This document shows positions 39,151 through 50,934 of a DNA stretch of 64,000 nt, piece after piece. This DNA is from Metaphire vulgaris (Eukaryota; Annelida; Clitellata; Crassiclitellata; Megascolecidae), in NCBI GenBank assembly GCA_018105865.1, contig CM030832.1, positions 28,259,086 to 28,323,085 of the forward strand, written 5' to 3'. The position numbers and the translations under genes were made by a program. The notes below the pieces were generated by a model that saw only the letters and a program-made list of their open reading frames with translations, was not told where the DNA came from and searched no databases. Each line of letters begins with the position of its first letter. The stretch's first letter is position 1.

Positions 39151-39463
39151 CGACCAGTGCTAACAGGAAATACACTGTAGCACAAAGGCCTAGCGTCCTT
39201 AGTCCAAGTCTAAACATACCTACATACATCATACTGTACACCCATATAATTATGCACACCCACACATACGAATACACAAACATATGTATAATTATGTTTC
39301 AGCATGTATTGCCGCTCAGCTATTAACTGACCAAACAATGGTGGCTCAGAAGTTTCAGAACTTAGAAGGTTTTCTCTGGACCTTCATGCCTCGCAATAAA
39401 AACTTGCCTCTTTGGGGCTGTTTATTAATTGCATCAAAAATAAGGGAATGGTTTGAAACATTA

Positions 39464-39648
39464 GCGTCGTCACGGGAGGTGGCAAATGGGGATAACTGCC
39501 TCCCCCCAACCTGCTCCAGACCATCTACCAGATACGCGCAAATCCGGTGAAAAAGTTATTTATGGAGAAGGTGGGAAGGTGAGAAAGGAATATGACACGC
39601 CAGCCCCTTTTGCCTCCCCCCAATCAAAAATTCGCGTCCAACTGCCCT
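39464..39648. mobile_element. Truncated CATTAGCGTCG-type hAT MITE
   Basis: The left end and interior (GGCAAATGGGG, CAACCTGC-CCAGACCA, GACACGCCAG-CCCCTTTTG) match the complete element at 55,941-56,126. The right end is replaced by the 17-bp minisatellite, which seems to have grown from it. Confidence 0.6.
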
Positions 39649-40023
39649 ACGCGTCCAAATGCCCACCGCGTTCAAATGCTCACCGCGTCAAAATGCCCTC
39701 CGCGTTCAAATGCTCACCGCGTTCAAATGCCCTCCACGTCCAAATGCCCTCCACGTCCAAATGCCCTCGTGTCCAAATGCTCACCGCGTTCAAACAGTGG
39801 CGGCTCCAGGATTTGGCAAGTGGTGGGGCCGTTGGGGTGGCAACTTCTAATCATGGGGGCAACCATTTGTTGTTAGGTATGTAGTATTAAGAATAGGGTC
39901 CCAACAGGGGGCCACTAGGAGAGCCAGTCACTCAATAGGGGGCACGGCCCCCGGGCCCACCTTTGGAGCCGCCACTGCGTTCAAATGCTCACCGCGTTCA
40001 AATGCTCACCGCGTTCAAATGCA
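39649..40023. repeat. 17-bp minisatellite split by a hAT insertion
   Basis: Units such as CGCGTTCAAATGCTCAC, CGCGTTCAAATGCCCTC and CACGTCCAAATGCCCTC repeat about every 17 bases. The array resumes after the element at 39,795-39,977. Reading frames over it are not genes. Confidence 0.85.
39795..39977. mobile_element. hAT MITE, CAGTGGCGGCTCCA family, 183 bp
   Basis: Fourteen-base perfect inverted termini (CAGTGGCGGCTCCA) are flanked by an exact 8-bp duplication CGTTCAAA (39787-39794 and 39978-39985), one minisatellite segment. The second copy at 47,965 is similar in reverse orientation. Confidence 0.92.
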
Positions 40024-40036
40024 CATATTTCGGAAC

Positions 40037-41198
40037 TAGAGATGGGCGGGTACAGCAAAATGCCTACCCTACCCGTACCCGTGAAAAATCTTTTTTACCC
40101 TACCCTACCCGTACCCGCTAGCGCTATACCCTACCCGACCCGTACCCGTAATAGCTGTGTACCCTACCCGTACCCGTACCCGACATTGGTTGGAATTTGG
40201 AGTTTTTTGGAGTTGGACCCTTACCCGCGGGTGCGTGTACGGGTACAAGCCTACAAGGACCTGTACACGGACTCGTGTACCCGTATCCGTTCCTAGAGAC
40301 TATAGAGAGGCAACAATGAAATAGTAATAGTAAAAATAAATTCTAGTACTTAGGAATCAGGGTAATCCACTTGGCAAATAGTAGGCCCGGGTTCTGAAGT
40401 CTGGAGTCTGGACTACTGGTTGGTAACATTGTGTAATGCAACTAGTCAGCTAGCCTAGGCCTACATGAATGTCGGACATGGATTAGAACTTCTAGAAGAC
40501 TCGATGGGCTTGTTTAAAATATTTAGTAGATATAATTTATCTATGAGCAGGCATTAGAGCTCAAGTTAAACAACAAAGTTTACCAGAAGAACTTTCTCGG
40601 TCGAGGAGTCCTTGGAGGAGTCAGAGGACGCCATTATAAATTTATTACTGATGATGTCAGATGACGTCATCTGTATTTCCTTTATGTTTTCAGTAAGTAA
40701 AATGCATGCTGTCTGACAAACTGAACGCGATATACAAGTTACACTAATACACTTCACTCAATATAATTTTTCGGGTAAAAACGGGTTACCTGTACCCGTA
40801 GCCGCTATACCCGTACCCGTAAAAACCCGTACCCGAAAATGTGGGGGTATACAGGCCCTCCGAGAGAAATTCCGCCCCTGTGCAGAATGGCCGGCGGGCC
40901 CTTGACAAGCATAATTTTTTCTTGACGACCTTTTTTTGCTCGTCAGCCGTTTATTATAAATGTTTATGACCTTTTTATGCTGACGACCTTTTTTTTTTTG
41001 CTCGTCGTCTGCCGTTTATTTAGCCTGTGTCCCGACCCCCTTGTGCTACCCCCCTGAAAATTTTTAACCGTTCTTTAGTGTTATTATTCATTTTATTGTT
41101 AATTATACCATCATCCCCGGGTCCAGACCGCCGGTAGTGCAGTTGCCCCCTGCCCCCTCTCGGAGGGCCTGCGGGTAGGGTATACCCGCACATCCCTA
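40037..41198. mobile_element. hAT-like element rich in TACCCG repeats, 1.16 kb
   Basis: Termini TAGAGATGGGCGGGTA and the complement of TAGGGATGTGCGGGTA are flanked by TTCGGAAC and TTCCGAAC, an 8-bp duplication with one mismatch. Both ends are arrays of TACCCG/CGGGTA. A minus-strand ATG frame near 40,640 (MASSDSSKDSSTEKVLL) ends at a GT donor and could be a remnant exon of an element gene; this is weak. Confidence 0.75.
40852..41171. mobile_element. Nested CAGGCCC-type hAT MITE, 320 bp
   Basis: Ends CAGGCCCTCCGAGAGAA and CTCTCGGAGGGCCTG form 15-base inverted repeats. It sits inside the 40,037 element; the flanks do not give a clean duplication. Confidence 0.7.
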
Positions 41199-41213
41199 TT
41201 CCGAACCATTAAC

Positions 41214-41939
41214 CATTAGCGTCGCCACGGGGCAAATGGGGCTCCCACCCCCACCCCCACCCCAACCTGCCCTAGACAAGGACTACTAGATTAGCTGGAC
41301 AATATTTGGTCGAGATATAGCAAATTATAAAAGAAATACAAGCATCGTTCTAAACTGATCGAAACGACAATTTATCGGAAGGAGAGTGCTCGGGGTAGGA
41401 AGAATATATCTCGACCAAATATTGTCCAATTTTCAAAATGTTTGATTTATTTTGTTCCAATTACATTCCCCTACAACTTTGCTGTTCACAAAAGTTAGGT
41501 TGCCACTCAAAAATTTTAGCAACGCAGCTTGGAACATAAAAAAATTTTTTTTGGAGGGTGGTTCTGTTTCAGGCCAGATTGTGGACCCTTATCCCAATTG
41601 TTATTAAATTTTGCACGGATGGTTTGAAAGAGGGATAAAAATGCAAAACATTGGTGTATACCTCATCGTTTTAGCTTTCACAGAATCCGAGCAATTGCAA
41701 GTTGAAAAGTCCAAAATTACATGCAAATGCACAGGAGGCTGCATTTATTCAGCCCCCTGAAGTATGGCTCCTTTTTCAGTTGGGCGTCCAGGCATTCTAG
41801 TAGTCCATGCCCTAGATCACATACCAGATTCGCGCAAAGCCGGTGAGAAAGTTTTTGTGGAGGTGGTGGTTAAGGAATCTGACACGCCAGTCCCCTTTTG
41901 CCCCTCCCCCTCAACCAAAAACTCCCGGCGACGCCACTG
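41214..41939. mobile_element. CATTAGCGTCGCCA hAT MITE interrupted by another element
   Basis: The two ends CATTAGCGTCGCCA and CGGCGACGCCACTG and the interior match the 186-bp element at 55,941. The interior is split by the insertion at 41,277-41,808. Confidence 0.75.
41277..41808. mobile_element. Nested hAT-like element with 23-bp internal palindrome arms
   Basis: Termini containing GGACTACTAGA and TCTAGTAGTCC are flanked by an exact 8-bp duplication GCCCTAGA (41269-41276 and 41809-41816). Inside, 41,297-41,319 and 41,405-41,427 are perfect 23-base inverted repeats. Confidence 0.8.
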
Positions 41940-42871
41940 ATTTGAAAAGGTCTGACACTTGTTGACAGAGGGAGGAGGTCAATATAAATTGGCGTCGACA
42001 ATTTCATTTTTGCAATAAATTTAATCAATCAAATTTAATGTCCATAATTCTATTTTAGCATAAAAGCCAAAACCAGCGACCTTCCGCTCTATCGTCCACT
42101 CTGCTAACTTCCCATTCCCTAAAGCAACTGCCATCTCCAAATAACGAACGACAGTATTATGATTCTCATTATATAGCATACTGAATATGATTTTGAAAAT
42201 TGGCCCAATTATATATTGAGTCTAAATAGGTTTGAATATAATTATATAATATATCTATATGTACATTTCTCTTCATATTTCTCGTCATAAATCATTTCCT
42301 CCGTAGCCCTAACGCCCCAACCATAATGGCCCTTTGGATCAATTGGCCCTGCCTGACTGGTCCAAGTTCTTAGCTTATCCCAAAATTAAAGTAGGCGCTT
42401 AACTGAGAATAGGCTAATTAGATCCTGTTATAGAAGTGCACATTTTTCATTTGCTCATGCCATTGAGTCGGCCTATGCTTTTTTCAAATATCGTTATCTC
42501 AAGAAGTATAACAACTATTACTTAACTATTATTTTTATTACTATTAGGCAGGAAAAGTGAACCATTGTTCTAATGATTCTGCCTACCAATATGATAAATT
42601 TTGACTTAACAAAACATGCTACAGCGTAACACAGTTAAACACACAAATGTTTCATTCTACACTGTGAGCCGATAAAAATCCAAAGCCTTTTTATATTGGC
42701 AATAACTTTGTTAGATTTTGACTAAGTTCGATAAAACTCGGTAGCAATGTAGCTGAGAGAATTCTTCACACATCTGTTTGCCGGTTGCTCGCCACATGCT
42801 TTGTAGCAACTGTATTTCACGAAACAAAACGACGTAATTATGCATTTATACTGAAAATGGTACAAACGCAC

Positions 42872-42943
42872 CAGTGGCCATAGTGAGCGGATGGCATGAA
42901 GAATCTCCTGCAGCAGCCCTTCATGGTAGTAGATGCCGTTCAT
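42872..42943 (-). CDS. Possible start exon of an unknown gene
   Basis: An ATG opens 24 codons, MNGIYYHEGLLQEILHAIRS then LWPL, that look like real protein and end exactly at a CTG|GTGCGT donor, phase 0. No following exon was found with confidence to the left. It may be a real first exon or chance. Confidence 0.3.
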
Positions 42944-43596
42944 TGTGACACCCGACTCGACGAGACTATAGCTATTGCAACTCGGGTAGGATAGAACGAT
43001 GGAAACCGTAGCTGACTTTCTGAACGTAGGGAGAGGCAGAAGGAAATAACTTCCTCTGAAAATGGAAATAATCTAATGTCAACTTGGCATCGAAAGCAAT
43101 ATTAAGAGAATTTTGTGTACGAGAGAGAGAGGATATAAGGAATATTAAGAGAAGATGAATGCGAGGTGCCTACACGCTGCTTGAAATGGCCGTTTTTATC
43201 GAATTCTTTGTTATTAAACCTTTAATGAAATTTTGAGTTTCGCATATCGTTTGATAGGCCTATTGTGGTTTGCATGAACAGTTTAACCCACGGAAAATTT
43301 CCTGGAGACGCCCATATTTTGAACGCCTCACTTGAAAAGTAGTTCCGCCAGTTGCGTGTCCAGGATTCCGGAATATGAAGTGGAAATTAAGTCTTGACGA
43401 AGAAAAAGCGTCGTCATGTCAAGCACTTTCACCTGTCGCACAGTCTCGACCATACTACTTACCCGCCCGCGGCGCTGCCCCCCCTCAAAAAGAAATTCTC
43501 AACGGGTCTGCGCAAATCCTACAACCGGTCCAAGCCCGAATAGGGTGACCAGCCTCTTGGCTAATGAAGTTCACCCGTCTCCACTGTATAGGAGAG

Positions 43597-43621
43597 AGAG
43601 AGAGAGACAGCCAGACAGATC

Positions 43622-43665
<44 letters not shown>

Positions 43666-43971
43666 GACAGACAAAAACATGCACACATGCATACATACGT
43701 ACATACATAGCCTACATACATAACCAGTATTTTTTTCTAGGAAGAATGCAGAGACGTCATTTCACTGTTTTCATGGGGGAGGGAGTGGAAGACACAGTAG
43801 CGGTAAATCATCTCAGTCTGCGAAGCGTTCACGTAGATTACTGTCGACCGATTCTTGTCAAACGTCTCTCTCTCTCTCCTCTCTCTCTGTCTGTCTGTCT
43901 CTCTGTCTGTCTGTCTCTCTGTCTGTCTGTCTCTCTGTCTGTCTGTCTGTCTCTCTCTTTGTCTCGATCGA
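43597..43971. repeat. (GACA)n and (CTGT/CTCT)n microsatellites
   Basis: A GA/GACA array at about 43,597-43,665 and a CTCT/CTGT array at about 43,865-43,960 flank non-repetitive sequence. Frames rich in Ser/Leu/Cys or Arg/Gln/Thr over these arrays are artefacts. Confidence 0.9.
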
Positions 43972-44020
43972 GTTCGATAAGCACAGTTAACGAGGGTTGC
44001 TGTTCGCAGCATCTGCATGC

Positions 44021-44123
44021 ATGACCGACACTCAATCAGACATGCATGACACCTCCTCGACCGACGAACGACGACGCTTTCGTCGAGGCCTTACCCGTCG
44101 ACAGATTGAATGCGCCGGACACG
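44021..44123 (+). CDS. Possible start exon of an unknown gene, basic amino end
   Basis: From ATG 44,021, preceded by an in-frame stop, 34 codons plus one base run to the donor CACG|GTGAG. The product starts MTDTQSDMHDTSSTDERRRF and continues RRGLTRRQIECAGH. Composition and the donor favour a real first exon. I could not find the next exon and do not recognise the protein. Confidence 0.35.
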
Positions 44124-44523
44124 GTGAGATATGATGGATGGGAAGATCCTCGCAGCATCCCACCTCTAATCGTTCTTCCGCCGTGTTCTCCGGCTTCCTC
44201 CCGCCCCCTCCCCCACTCGCCCACCGGAGCACTCGCGGCGGATCCCAGGACGGGTGGTGTCTAATCCCTCGCTTCTGTCCCGTCCGACAGGACCTTGATG
44301 CCGGGCATAATTGTTTCTGAGGCGCCGTGCCTTTTGTCGCGCGGTCTCCTCTTCCGATCATAACTCGGAGATCTAGATTTTGATCGCAGATGTGTGACGA
44401 GAGTATCAATGTATGGGAAAAACGAAGCAATGACCAGAACTTCCAGATCCCAGTGGCCGAATACAATTTCGAACGACAAATTGAATCCCATTAGACGCAA
44501 ACCCTACTGAACCACTTTAAACC

Positions 44524-44525
<2 letters not shown>

Positions 44526-44589
<64 letters not shown>

Positions 44590-44617
44590 TATCATCATCA
44601 TCATCATCATCATCATT
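44526..44617. repeat. (TTA)n and (ATC)n microsatellite
   Basis: About 60 bases of TTA are followed by about 29 bases of ATC. A similar (AAT)n run lies at 44,757-44,795. Confidence 0.95.
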
Positions 44618-44754
44618 ATGCAGTAAAGCAGACATATGCATATAAGCGGAGTTTACATATTGGTTGATAGTTGCAGCTTGCACCTTCGTTCTCGCGTAGT
44701 AAGCTGTCGGCAAAATTCGTGGGCAGTGACTTCATTTCATCGTTTGAGATAGAT

Positions 44755-44795
<41 letters not shown>

Positions 44796-45162
44796 TGCTA
44801 TTTTAAAAATAAGTTGATTTTAGGTGGCTTAAGTGGCTAAACCATGGGTCATTGACAACTGAATATCTATAATATCTTTTCAAAGAAGTTAAACCATGTC
44901 AAAACTAATGTTAAGTATGGATCGAACGTAATAGCACATAACTACACGAAAAATACCACAAAGCAATTTAAGCAAATCAATCAAAAATCCGCCCAACACG
45001 AAAAACAATCAAGTGTAACCGTCATTACCTTAACAGAGTTGAGGCAAAGATTGTATTTGAAAAATTTATTTGTCAACGAACGTGAACTTAGGATTTAATG
45101 CGCTGCACGGATGCACCCGCAGTCTTTAAAATTCGATGCTTCATATGTCAATGGGTCTTGAC

Positions 45163-45457
45163 CAGGGCCGCCGAGAGAATTTCAGGTCCCAGACGCAAAA
45201 ACTAGTCACCGGCCCCTGACCTGACAAGTGTGTGAAAAAGTTGATGAACTTTTTTTACCTTCTCGGTCCTTTTTAGGGCATTACTTAACATGATCGGTCC
45301 GAGCCCCTGTGCTCATGACGAAGATTACCTTTTTTACTTGTTAGTCTTTTTCAGGGTTTAGGCTATTGTTCATACATCATCACCGGACCTGGGTCCCCTG
45401 CAGGCCGCCGGGCCTCTGTAACAATCCCCCTCTGCCCCCATCCTCTCGGCGGCCTTG
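45163..45457. mobile_element. hAT MITE, CAGGGCCGCCGAGAGAA family, 295 bp
   Basis: Inverted ends CAGGGCCGCCGAGAGAA and CTCTCGGCGGCCTTG are flanked by GTCTTGAC and GTCTTACC, a slightly decayed 8-bp duplication. Confidence 0.75.
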
Positions 45458-45538
45458 GTCTTACCCACGACCCATGTAACCGTTACTTTCATCCACTGAA
45501 AACAAAGGCGTATGTATGCAGTTGTCGGCGAATCTCGT

Positions 45539-45901
45539 CTATACATCTGGACTCTTAAAGAAGAGAAAGTGGAAATTTTGTGGAAAACACGGAGCTCGCA
45601 AATATTTTCCGAGTAAAGCGCTTGAAATAGTTTTGGCGACTTTTCGGGGGAAATAATCCTGGATAGGCCCGAACATTTGTCGAGAATTGGAGTACTTAGT
45701 AATTCTCACACTGCATGGTGTCGGCCGAACCCCCAGTGTATTATTTCGAAAATTTCGGTGATCACCTGTCTGACCCTCGTCTTCCTCCTCCTCCTCCGCT
45801 GGAAGCTTTGGGGCTGAGAGCGCTCTCGTCGTCTCTCGTGGCAATAATGGTGCCATTTGCCCTGTGTCTTCTTTCCAGCGAAACAGTCTAAGCGAATGCA
45901 T
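45539..45901 (-). CDS. Hypothetical 120-codon ORF
   Basis: It opens MHSLRLFRWKEDTGQMAPLL, has a Glu run (AEEEEEDEGQT), and meets a possible donor (CAG|GTGATC) after about 45 codons. No domain is recognised. It may be a first exon or chance. Confidence 0.2.
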   Translation of the reverse strand: MHSLRLFRWKEDTGQMAPLLPRETTRALSAPKLPAEEEEEDEGQTGDHRNFRNNTLGVRPTPCSVRITKYSNSRQMFGPIQDYFPRKVAKTISSALLGKYLRAPCFPQNFHFLFFKSPDV

Positions 45902-46005
45902 TTGATATCGTCTTCGTTAATTTTTAAAGAGTTCAGTTGTCGTATATAGGCCTACGTAGGTATTCTGCTTCATCTAAGAATATTTTATTGATTATCTATG
46001 GTTAG

Positions 46006-46309
46006 CGGTGGCGGTTCCACGTGGGGGATGAGTGAGGATACATCCCCCACCGGACTTTTTTATTTTTTGCTTGTGAAACTTACTTTTGGGTAAAAGTCTA
46101 GTAAAACAACGGGAGAAAAACTGCAGATGACCTTTTTTGCTTGTCAACCTACTTCTGGGTAAAGGTATAGTAAAATTAGGGGGAAATTCCCCTTCGTCAG
46201 CCTTTTTCGGCAAAGTTTTTATTGAAATGTTCCTTCTCTATTCATCCCCCACCAACTTCCTATGAATTCATTTCATCCCCCTCACCAAGAAATCCTGGAA
46301 CAGCCACTG
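46006..46309. mobile_element. hAT MITE, GGCGGTTCCA family, 304 bp
   Basis: Ends CGGTGGCGGTTCCA and TGGAACAGCCACTG are flanked by ATGGTTAG and ATAGTTAG (8 bp, one mismatch). The interior matches the remnant at 11,590-11,879. Confidence 0.82.
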
Positions 46310-46802
46310 ATAGTTAGTCCGGCTCATTTTTACAAGAGATTATTACCAGATAGTTTGGAAACTTCACGCAATCAGGGTAAAGCTTTTCGATCAATTATTT
46401 GCGACGAGGTGTCACGCGAACATAATACGTATGCCAAGTGACGATTCACTTACTAAATCGTGACCTCTCTCTCTGGTAAATCGACCAGATGGCGCGAAAC
46501 TTCAGTCGGGCATCAGGTCCTGGTGCATCTAATTAAGCGGCCGATGAAAATTGAAATTACGACGCGGCAGGCGACACGAAGGTTCGCAGACGAAAAGAGA
46601 AATTGACTTTGAAATCGAGAGCGCAGAGATGGATGGCACTCGATCACGGCGTACAAGCGCAGATGACATCATCATATAGCATTCGAATCGCTCGTCTGTA
46701 TACTTTCCCCTCGCGTAGGAGGCACCTGCCAATCACCGTCAACAACATGACGTGACCGCTGCTGATAGTTAAGGGAGGCGATGACCCATCCCGACAGAGC
46801 GC

Positions 46803-46956
46803 TATATAAGAAGCGTTTCTCTCGACTGTAGTATTCGGAAAACTGTCTCGTGTGAGAAGACCGACGCGTACGTTGGGCATGAGATCACAGTAACACGTCT
46901 AGAGAACCGCAGCGAAGACATTTTCACTGAATCTCTCGCAGACGAAGACCATTGTG
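46803..46956 (+). promoter_or_regulatory. TATA promoter and non-coding first exon, FRY-amide gene
   Basis: A consensus TATA box (TATATAAG, 46803-46810) is followed by sequence ending in a strong donor GTG|GTAAG at 46,956. The next plus-strand acceptor in an untranslated leader is at 51,585, directly before the neuropeptide start codon. Linking the two exons is inference; no other coding exon intervenes. Confidence 0.55.
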
Positions 46957-47964
46957 GTAAGTTCTTAAATGCTAAGATAGATAAGTGCGGCAGTGAGCGA
47001 GTGATCGCATCTTTTTAGCGTGTTTCATCAACAAAAGCAAGGTTTTTTGCTGGAAACTTTTGTTAGCAAACTCGCAATGTTTCGTCTTGGTTCTCTGTTT
47101 CGCTAAGAAAGTCAGGACTCAACGTCGCGAATTATTTGACAAAGAAATTTCGCAAAAAAAACTCGATTTCGTTCATGCGTGAATTCTATAAGTTCCAAAT
47201 GAAACTGTAACTCAGCAATGATTTCGTATCTTCAAGCGCAAATGTTGCACTAACGTATAGGCCTATCTTACATCAATCTTGTTTATCTCATCACTTTAAA
47301 CAGAGTGCAATTCCAGCAAGATTTTTTTTCGTTTAAACCAAAAATATCTGCTGCGTTCGCCGTGCAGCTTTTATAAAGTGAGAGTTCGCTCTGTTTGTTA
47401 CTTTCGCTACTGCACTGTACACTGTAGCAGTGTAGCTCGTTCTTTCCAAATAAGCGGAAAACTGAATGACGCACCAATAAGTCTATTTCAGAGTTAATTA
47501 CTTGAAGTTGCTAGAACATAGGCTACGGGTTCTGTCGAATTAGAACAGGCATAATAATTGTCGTGCACAGATAGATGCATTAAGTTTAACCATCGAAAAA
47601 GTTTTGCAGCAGTTTTTTCTCTCGCTAGAGTGCGTTTCTCTCCATCTCGGGAATTCAAAGTTTAGCTTTCTGCCTAAGGCATCAACCTGTCTTCGTCTAC
47701 TTGAAATTATTGCTGTCCAGCAATAAATCCTTAATACTGACAAATCTAGGTTAACTCATATCTCTTTCCACTTCTTTTTTCATAGTCTGCCTCGCTGCCT
47801 CTCCGTTTGAGTGGTTTCACGTGAAATCGAACTAAGGTCACCACATTTAAGACTTCATCAATCATTTCTAATCAGCTGTCTGCGAAGTTATATAACCATC
47901 TGATAATTAATTTACTTCAACAATGGCAATCGCAAGACGGGAATTATACATGCATACATGCACT

Positions 47965-48146
47965 CAGTGGCGGCTCCACCGGGGGGGCAGAGGGCCCGTG
48001 CCCCCTATTGAGTGTCTCCCCCCAGTGCCCCCCAGTTGTGACCCTAAACTTAATGCTACATACATTAAACAACAAATGGTTGGCCCCATGATTAGAAGTT
48101 GCCACCCCAACAGCCCCCCACTAGCCAAATCCTAGAGCCGCCACTG
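47965..48146. mobile_element. hAT MITE, CAGTGGCGGCTC family, 182 bp
   Basis: Inverted ends CAGTGGCGGCTC are flanked by an exact 8-bp duplication CATGCACT (47957-47964 and 48147-48154). It is the reverse-oriented sibling of 39,795-39,977. Confidence 0.93.
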
Positions 48147-49051
48147 CATGCACTAGTGATTTATGTTGCGCCTGTTCGATTAATGTTTACAAGCGCATAA
48201 TGTTAGCAACAAAATCAGCAAATTCTCCAAATCAGCTGCTGAAGATTTCGACGATCTGTAAGATGGCGCCACGATACAATTATTGTACAACGTCATCTTC
48301 GACTTCGAAGCACGTATGAATGGTTGAATGAATGATTGAATGAATGCGCGAATGAATGAATGAATGAATGCATGCATGAATGACGTGAATGAATGACTGA
48401 ATGAGTATGAAATTATTGATTTAACCCTATGAAAACAGAGACGATTACGGCGCCACGTTAGTCGCGATCTGATCTGCCAATTAAATTCATTCCAGAAGAC
48501 TTCCGAAGGTAATCTCAGAAAATGTGATCGTCATAAAACGTCGGGAACAAGCCAATCCCTTTGCATGAAATCAATTCCGATTATGCCTGACTAAAATTAT
48601 TGACTGAACTGATTAATCAGTCGGCCGACGAGAGAGTGGCAGGAGGGAGAAATCTGATTCCGAGTATGATTTACAATGAATTAGATTAATTTCTTATAGT
48701 AAATGACGTGACGGAGGACTTTGAACGATATGATCAAAGCGCCATTGCGTCTAACGGTCTGTTTTCAAACTCTGGTTTGAGTAGAAAAATTTAGGCGAAC
48801 TGAAAATGCGCTATATGAAAGACAAATAAGTCGCTGATGTCAGTTGTTCTCTTCATCCTAGGGACGAACAGTTTACTGCGAAATGTGACCATAATTGTGG
48901 CCGACAAGTGATTGAAATTAAGAAATAATTTTGTTGGCATATGACTTCGACCGCTAGAAGATAATTGAAATTGCGATTCAGTTTTTTTTTAAATATGAAG
49001 AGAATCAGTTTCAGTTATCAGCGGTTAAGTCGTATTTGCAGTTATTGCAAC

Positions 49052-49100
49052 CGACGCTAAGCCAGTAACTACGGTCAGAATGGTTACTGGCTTAGCGTCG
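49052..49100. repeat. Perfect 18-bp inverted repeat (hairpin)
   Basis: CGACGCTAAGCCAGTAAC at 49,052-49,069 and its exact complement at 49,083-49,100 are separated by 13 bases. It could form a cruciform or an RNA hairpin in the intron transcript. Confidence 0.9.
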
Positions 49101-49209
49101 CCTAATAGCGATCAAGAAAAAGAGAAAGATTTCAAAGAAGAGGTTGGATGCATAAGACGCAGGACGTCACAGTGGTTCTAACATAAGGCAGAATACTGAA
49201 CCATTCCAC

Positions 49210-49370
<161 letters not shown>

Positions 49371-49663
49371 ACAAGCGGGATCTTTCTCATCGCTCGGTAG
49401 TTGCTCAGTGGGTGTATTGTAAGATATTGTCATAAGAAGTATGCCACAGATATCAGTAGAATAATAGTACTTAGTATATTTAGTATAGGTCCACAATGTA
49501 GCGCGTTGTTTTTGAACTGGCATTTACGCTGTTCCCGTGCATTCCCACTGAAAAAAGAACCGATTGTAAGTAAAACACGCATATCGATATAAACGAATCT
49601 GGTTTTTAAAAGGCGGTTGAACGCCGTTCCCGTGCGTTCCCACTGAGAAAAAGCACTGATAAT

Positions 49664-49973
49664 CAGGGCCTAAGACAGGGGGCACCGGGGCCATTTGGCT
49701 CCAGCCTGGCCTCACTTGATAAAGGGCCTCGGAATTACGGAATTATTTATTGAAATATGCAGAATTACGGAATTAAGATGTTATGCATTGAAATGTAGCG
49801 CTACACAAATTCCAATTAATTATTTCGTGACGAAATCGTTGACGTTAAATAATTTCAAACTGTAAACAAATTTTTACTTAAATGTGATTTTATTATTTTT
49901 AATTGAAAACATCAAAACAACCTTGAACATTAGTTGTGGCCCTGGGCCTCAAAATCCTGTCCTATATGCCCTG
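49664..49973. mobile_element. hAT-like MITE, CAGGGCCTAAGACAGG family, 310 bp
   Basis: Ends CAGGGCCTAAGACAGGG and CCTGTCCTATATGCCCTG are flanked by an exact 8-bp duplication CTGATAAT. Confidence 0.9.
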
Positions 49974-50430
49974 CTGATAATAACAATATGTCAATGTCCT
50001 AAGGCGACATTGCGTCCATAAAAGGCTCCTACAGCTGGCGCCTATATTCGGGAGATGCTGTAAATTCAAAGAAGAAACGTAGCAATTGACGTTAGTTGAC
50101 ATTCAAACGAATCTCTTGACGAAACACTTTGGACGATGCTTTCTCTTCGCTCGGTAGTTGCTAAGTAATCGCTGAACGTTCAGTCATCTTATCAATCGCT
50201 TTCCAATCTCTGCTTAAGCGCTAGTTTTCAATATGAGCGCTACATGTCAGCGTGATTTTTTAAAAAACCGGTGCAATGTTGCATCTCAGTTTGTAGTCTC
50301 TATCTACGCACAGTCTCCTTCCAATAATTAATTAATTATAATATTGTAAATGTGGAAAATGCTGCTGCATAGGATAAAGTTTATGTTGAAATAGATGAGT
50401 CATACAATTATAAAAATATAATAATAATGA

Positions 50431-50434
50431 TGTA

Positions 50435-50472
<38 letters not shown>

Positions 50473-50486
50473 AATAATAATAATAA

Positions 50487-50517
<31 letters not shown>

Positions 50518-50693
50518 AAGAGAGTGGTTCAGGTCTGTCCTGTACGAGAACCACTATGATTTACCCATTATGGTCTTGCTGTGTAATCTCATTCTTTGCC
50601 TTGTTGTCCTCTAGTAGGCTTGTTCCTGCAGCCTCCTTTCCAGTCCTCTTGCCTTTGCATCTATAAATAACAAAACTATAACAATAATAATAA

Positions 50694-50774
<81 letters not shown>
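50431..50774. repeat. Cluster of trinucleotide arrays
   Basis: (ATG)n, (AAT)n and (AAG)n lie at 50,431-50,521; (AAT)n, (AGT)n and (AAT)n lie at about 50,682-50,774. Confidence 0.93.
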
Positions 50775-50777
<3 letters not shown>

Positions 50778-50934
50778 AAACCATTAATACACTTTCATAG
50801 CCTCAGCTGCAGAGCAGAAAAGAGGTACATCAGATCCCTCTGCATAGAAATAGTTCCAAATGGGAAGCAGACGAAAATTTTATTAACCATCGAACCCCTG
50901 TTGAAAAACTAACAAGGTTAGGTGCATTTGGTCG

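Noticed and set aside
39486..39884. 132-codon frame of MPSAFKCSPRSNALHV-type repeats
   Set aside because: It reads through a 17-bp minisatellite whose unit is not a multiple of three.
43416..44024. 202-codon Ser/Leu/Cys-rich frame
   Set aside because: Made of CTCT/CTGT and GACA microsatellites.
44032..44466. 144-codon minus-strand frame overlapping other open frames
   Set aside because: CpG-rich sequence open in several frames; the plus-strand ATG-to-donor exon is the more plausible signal.
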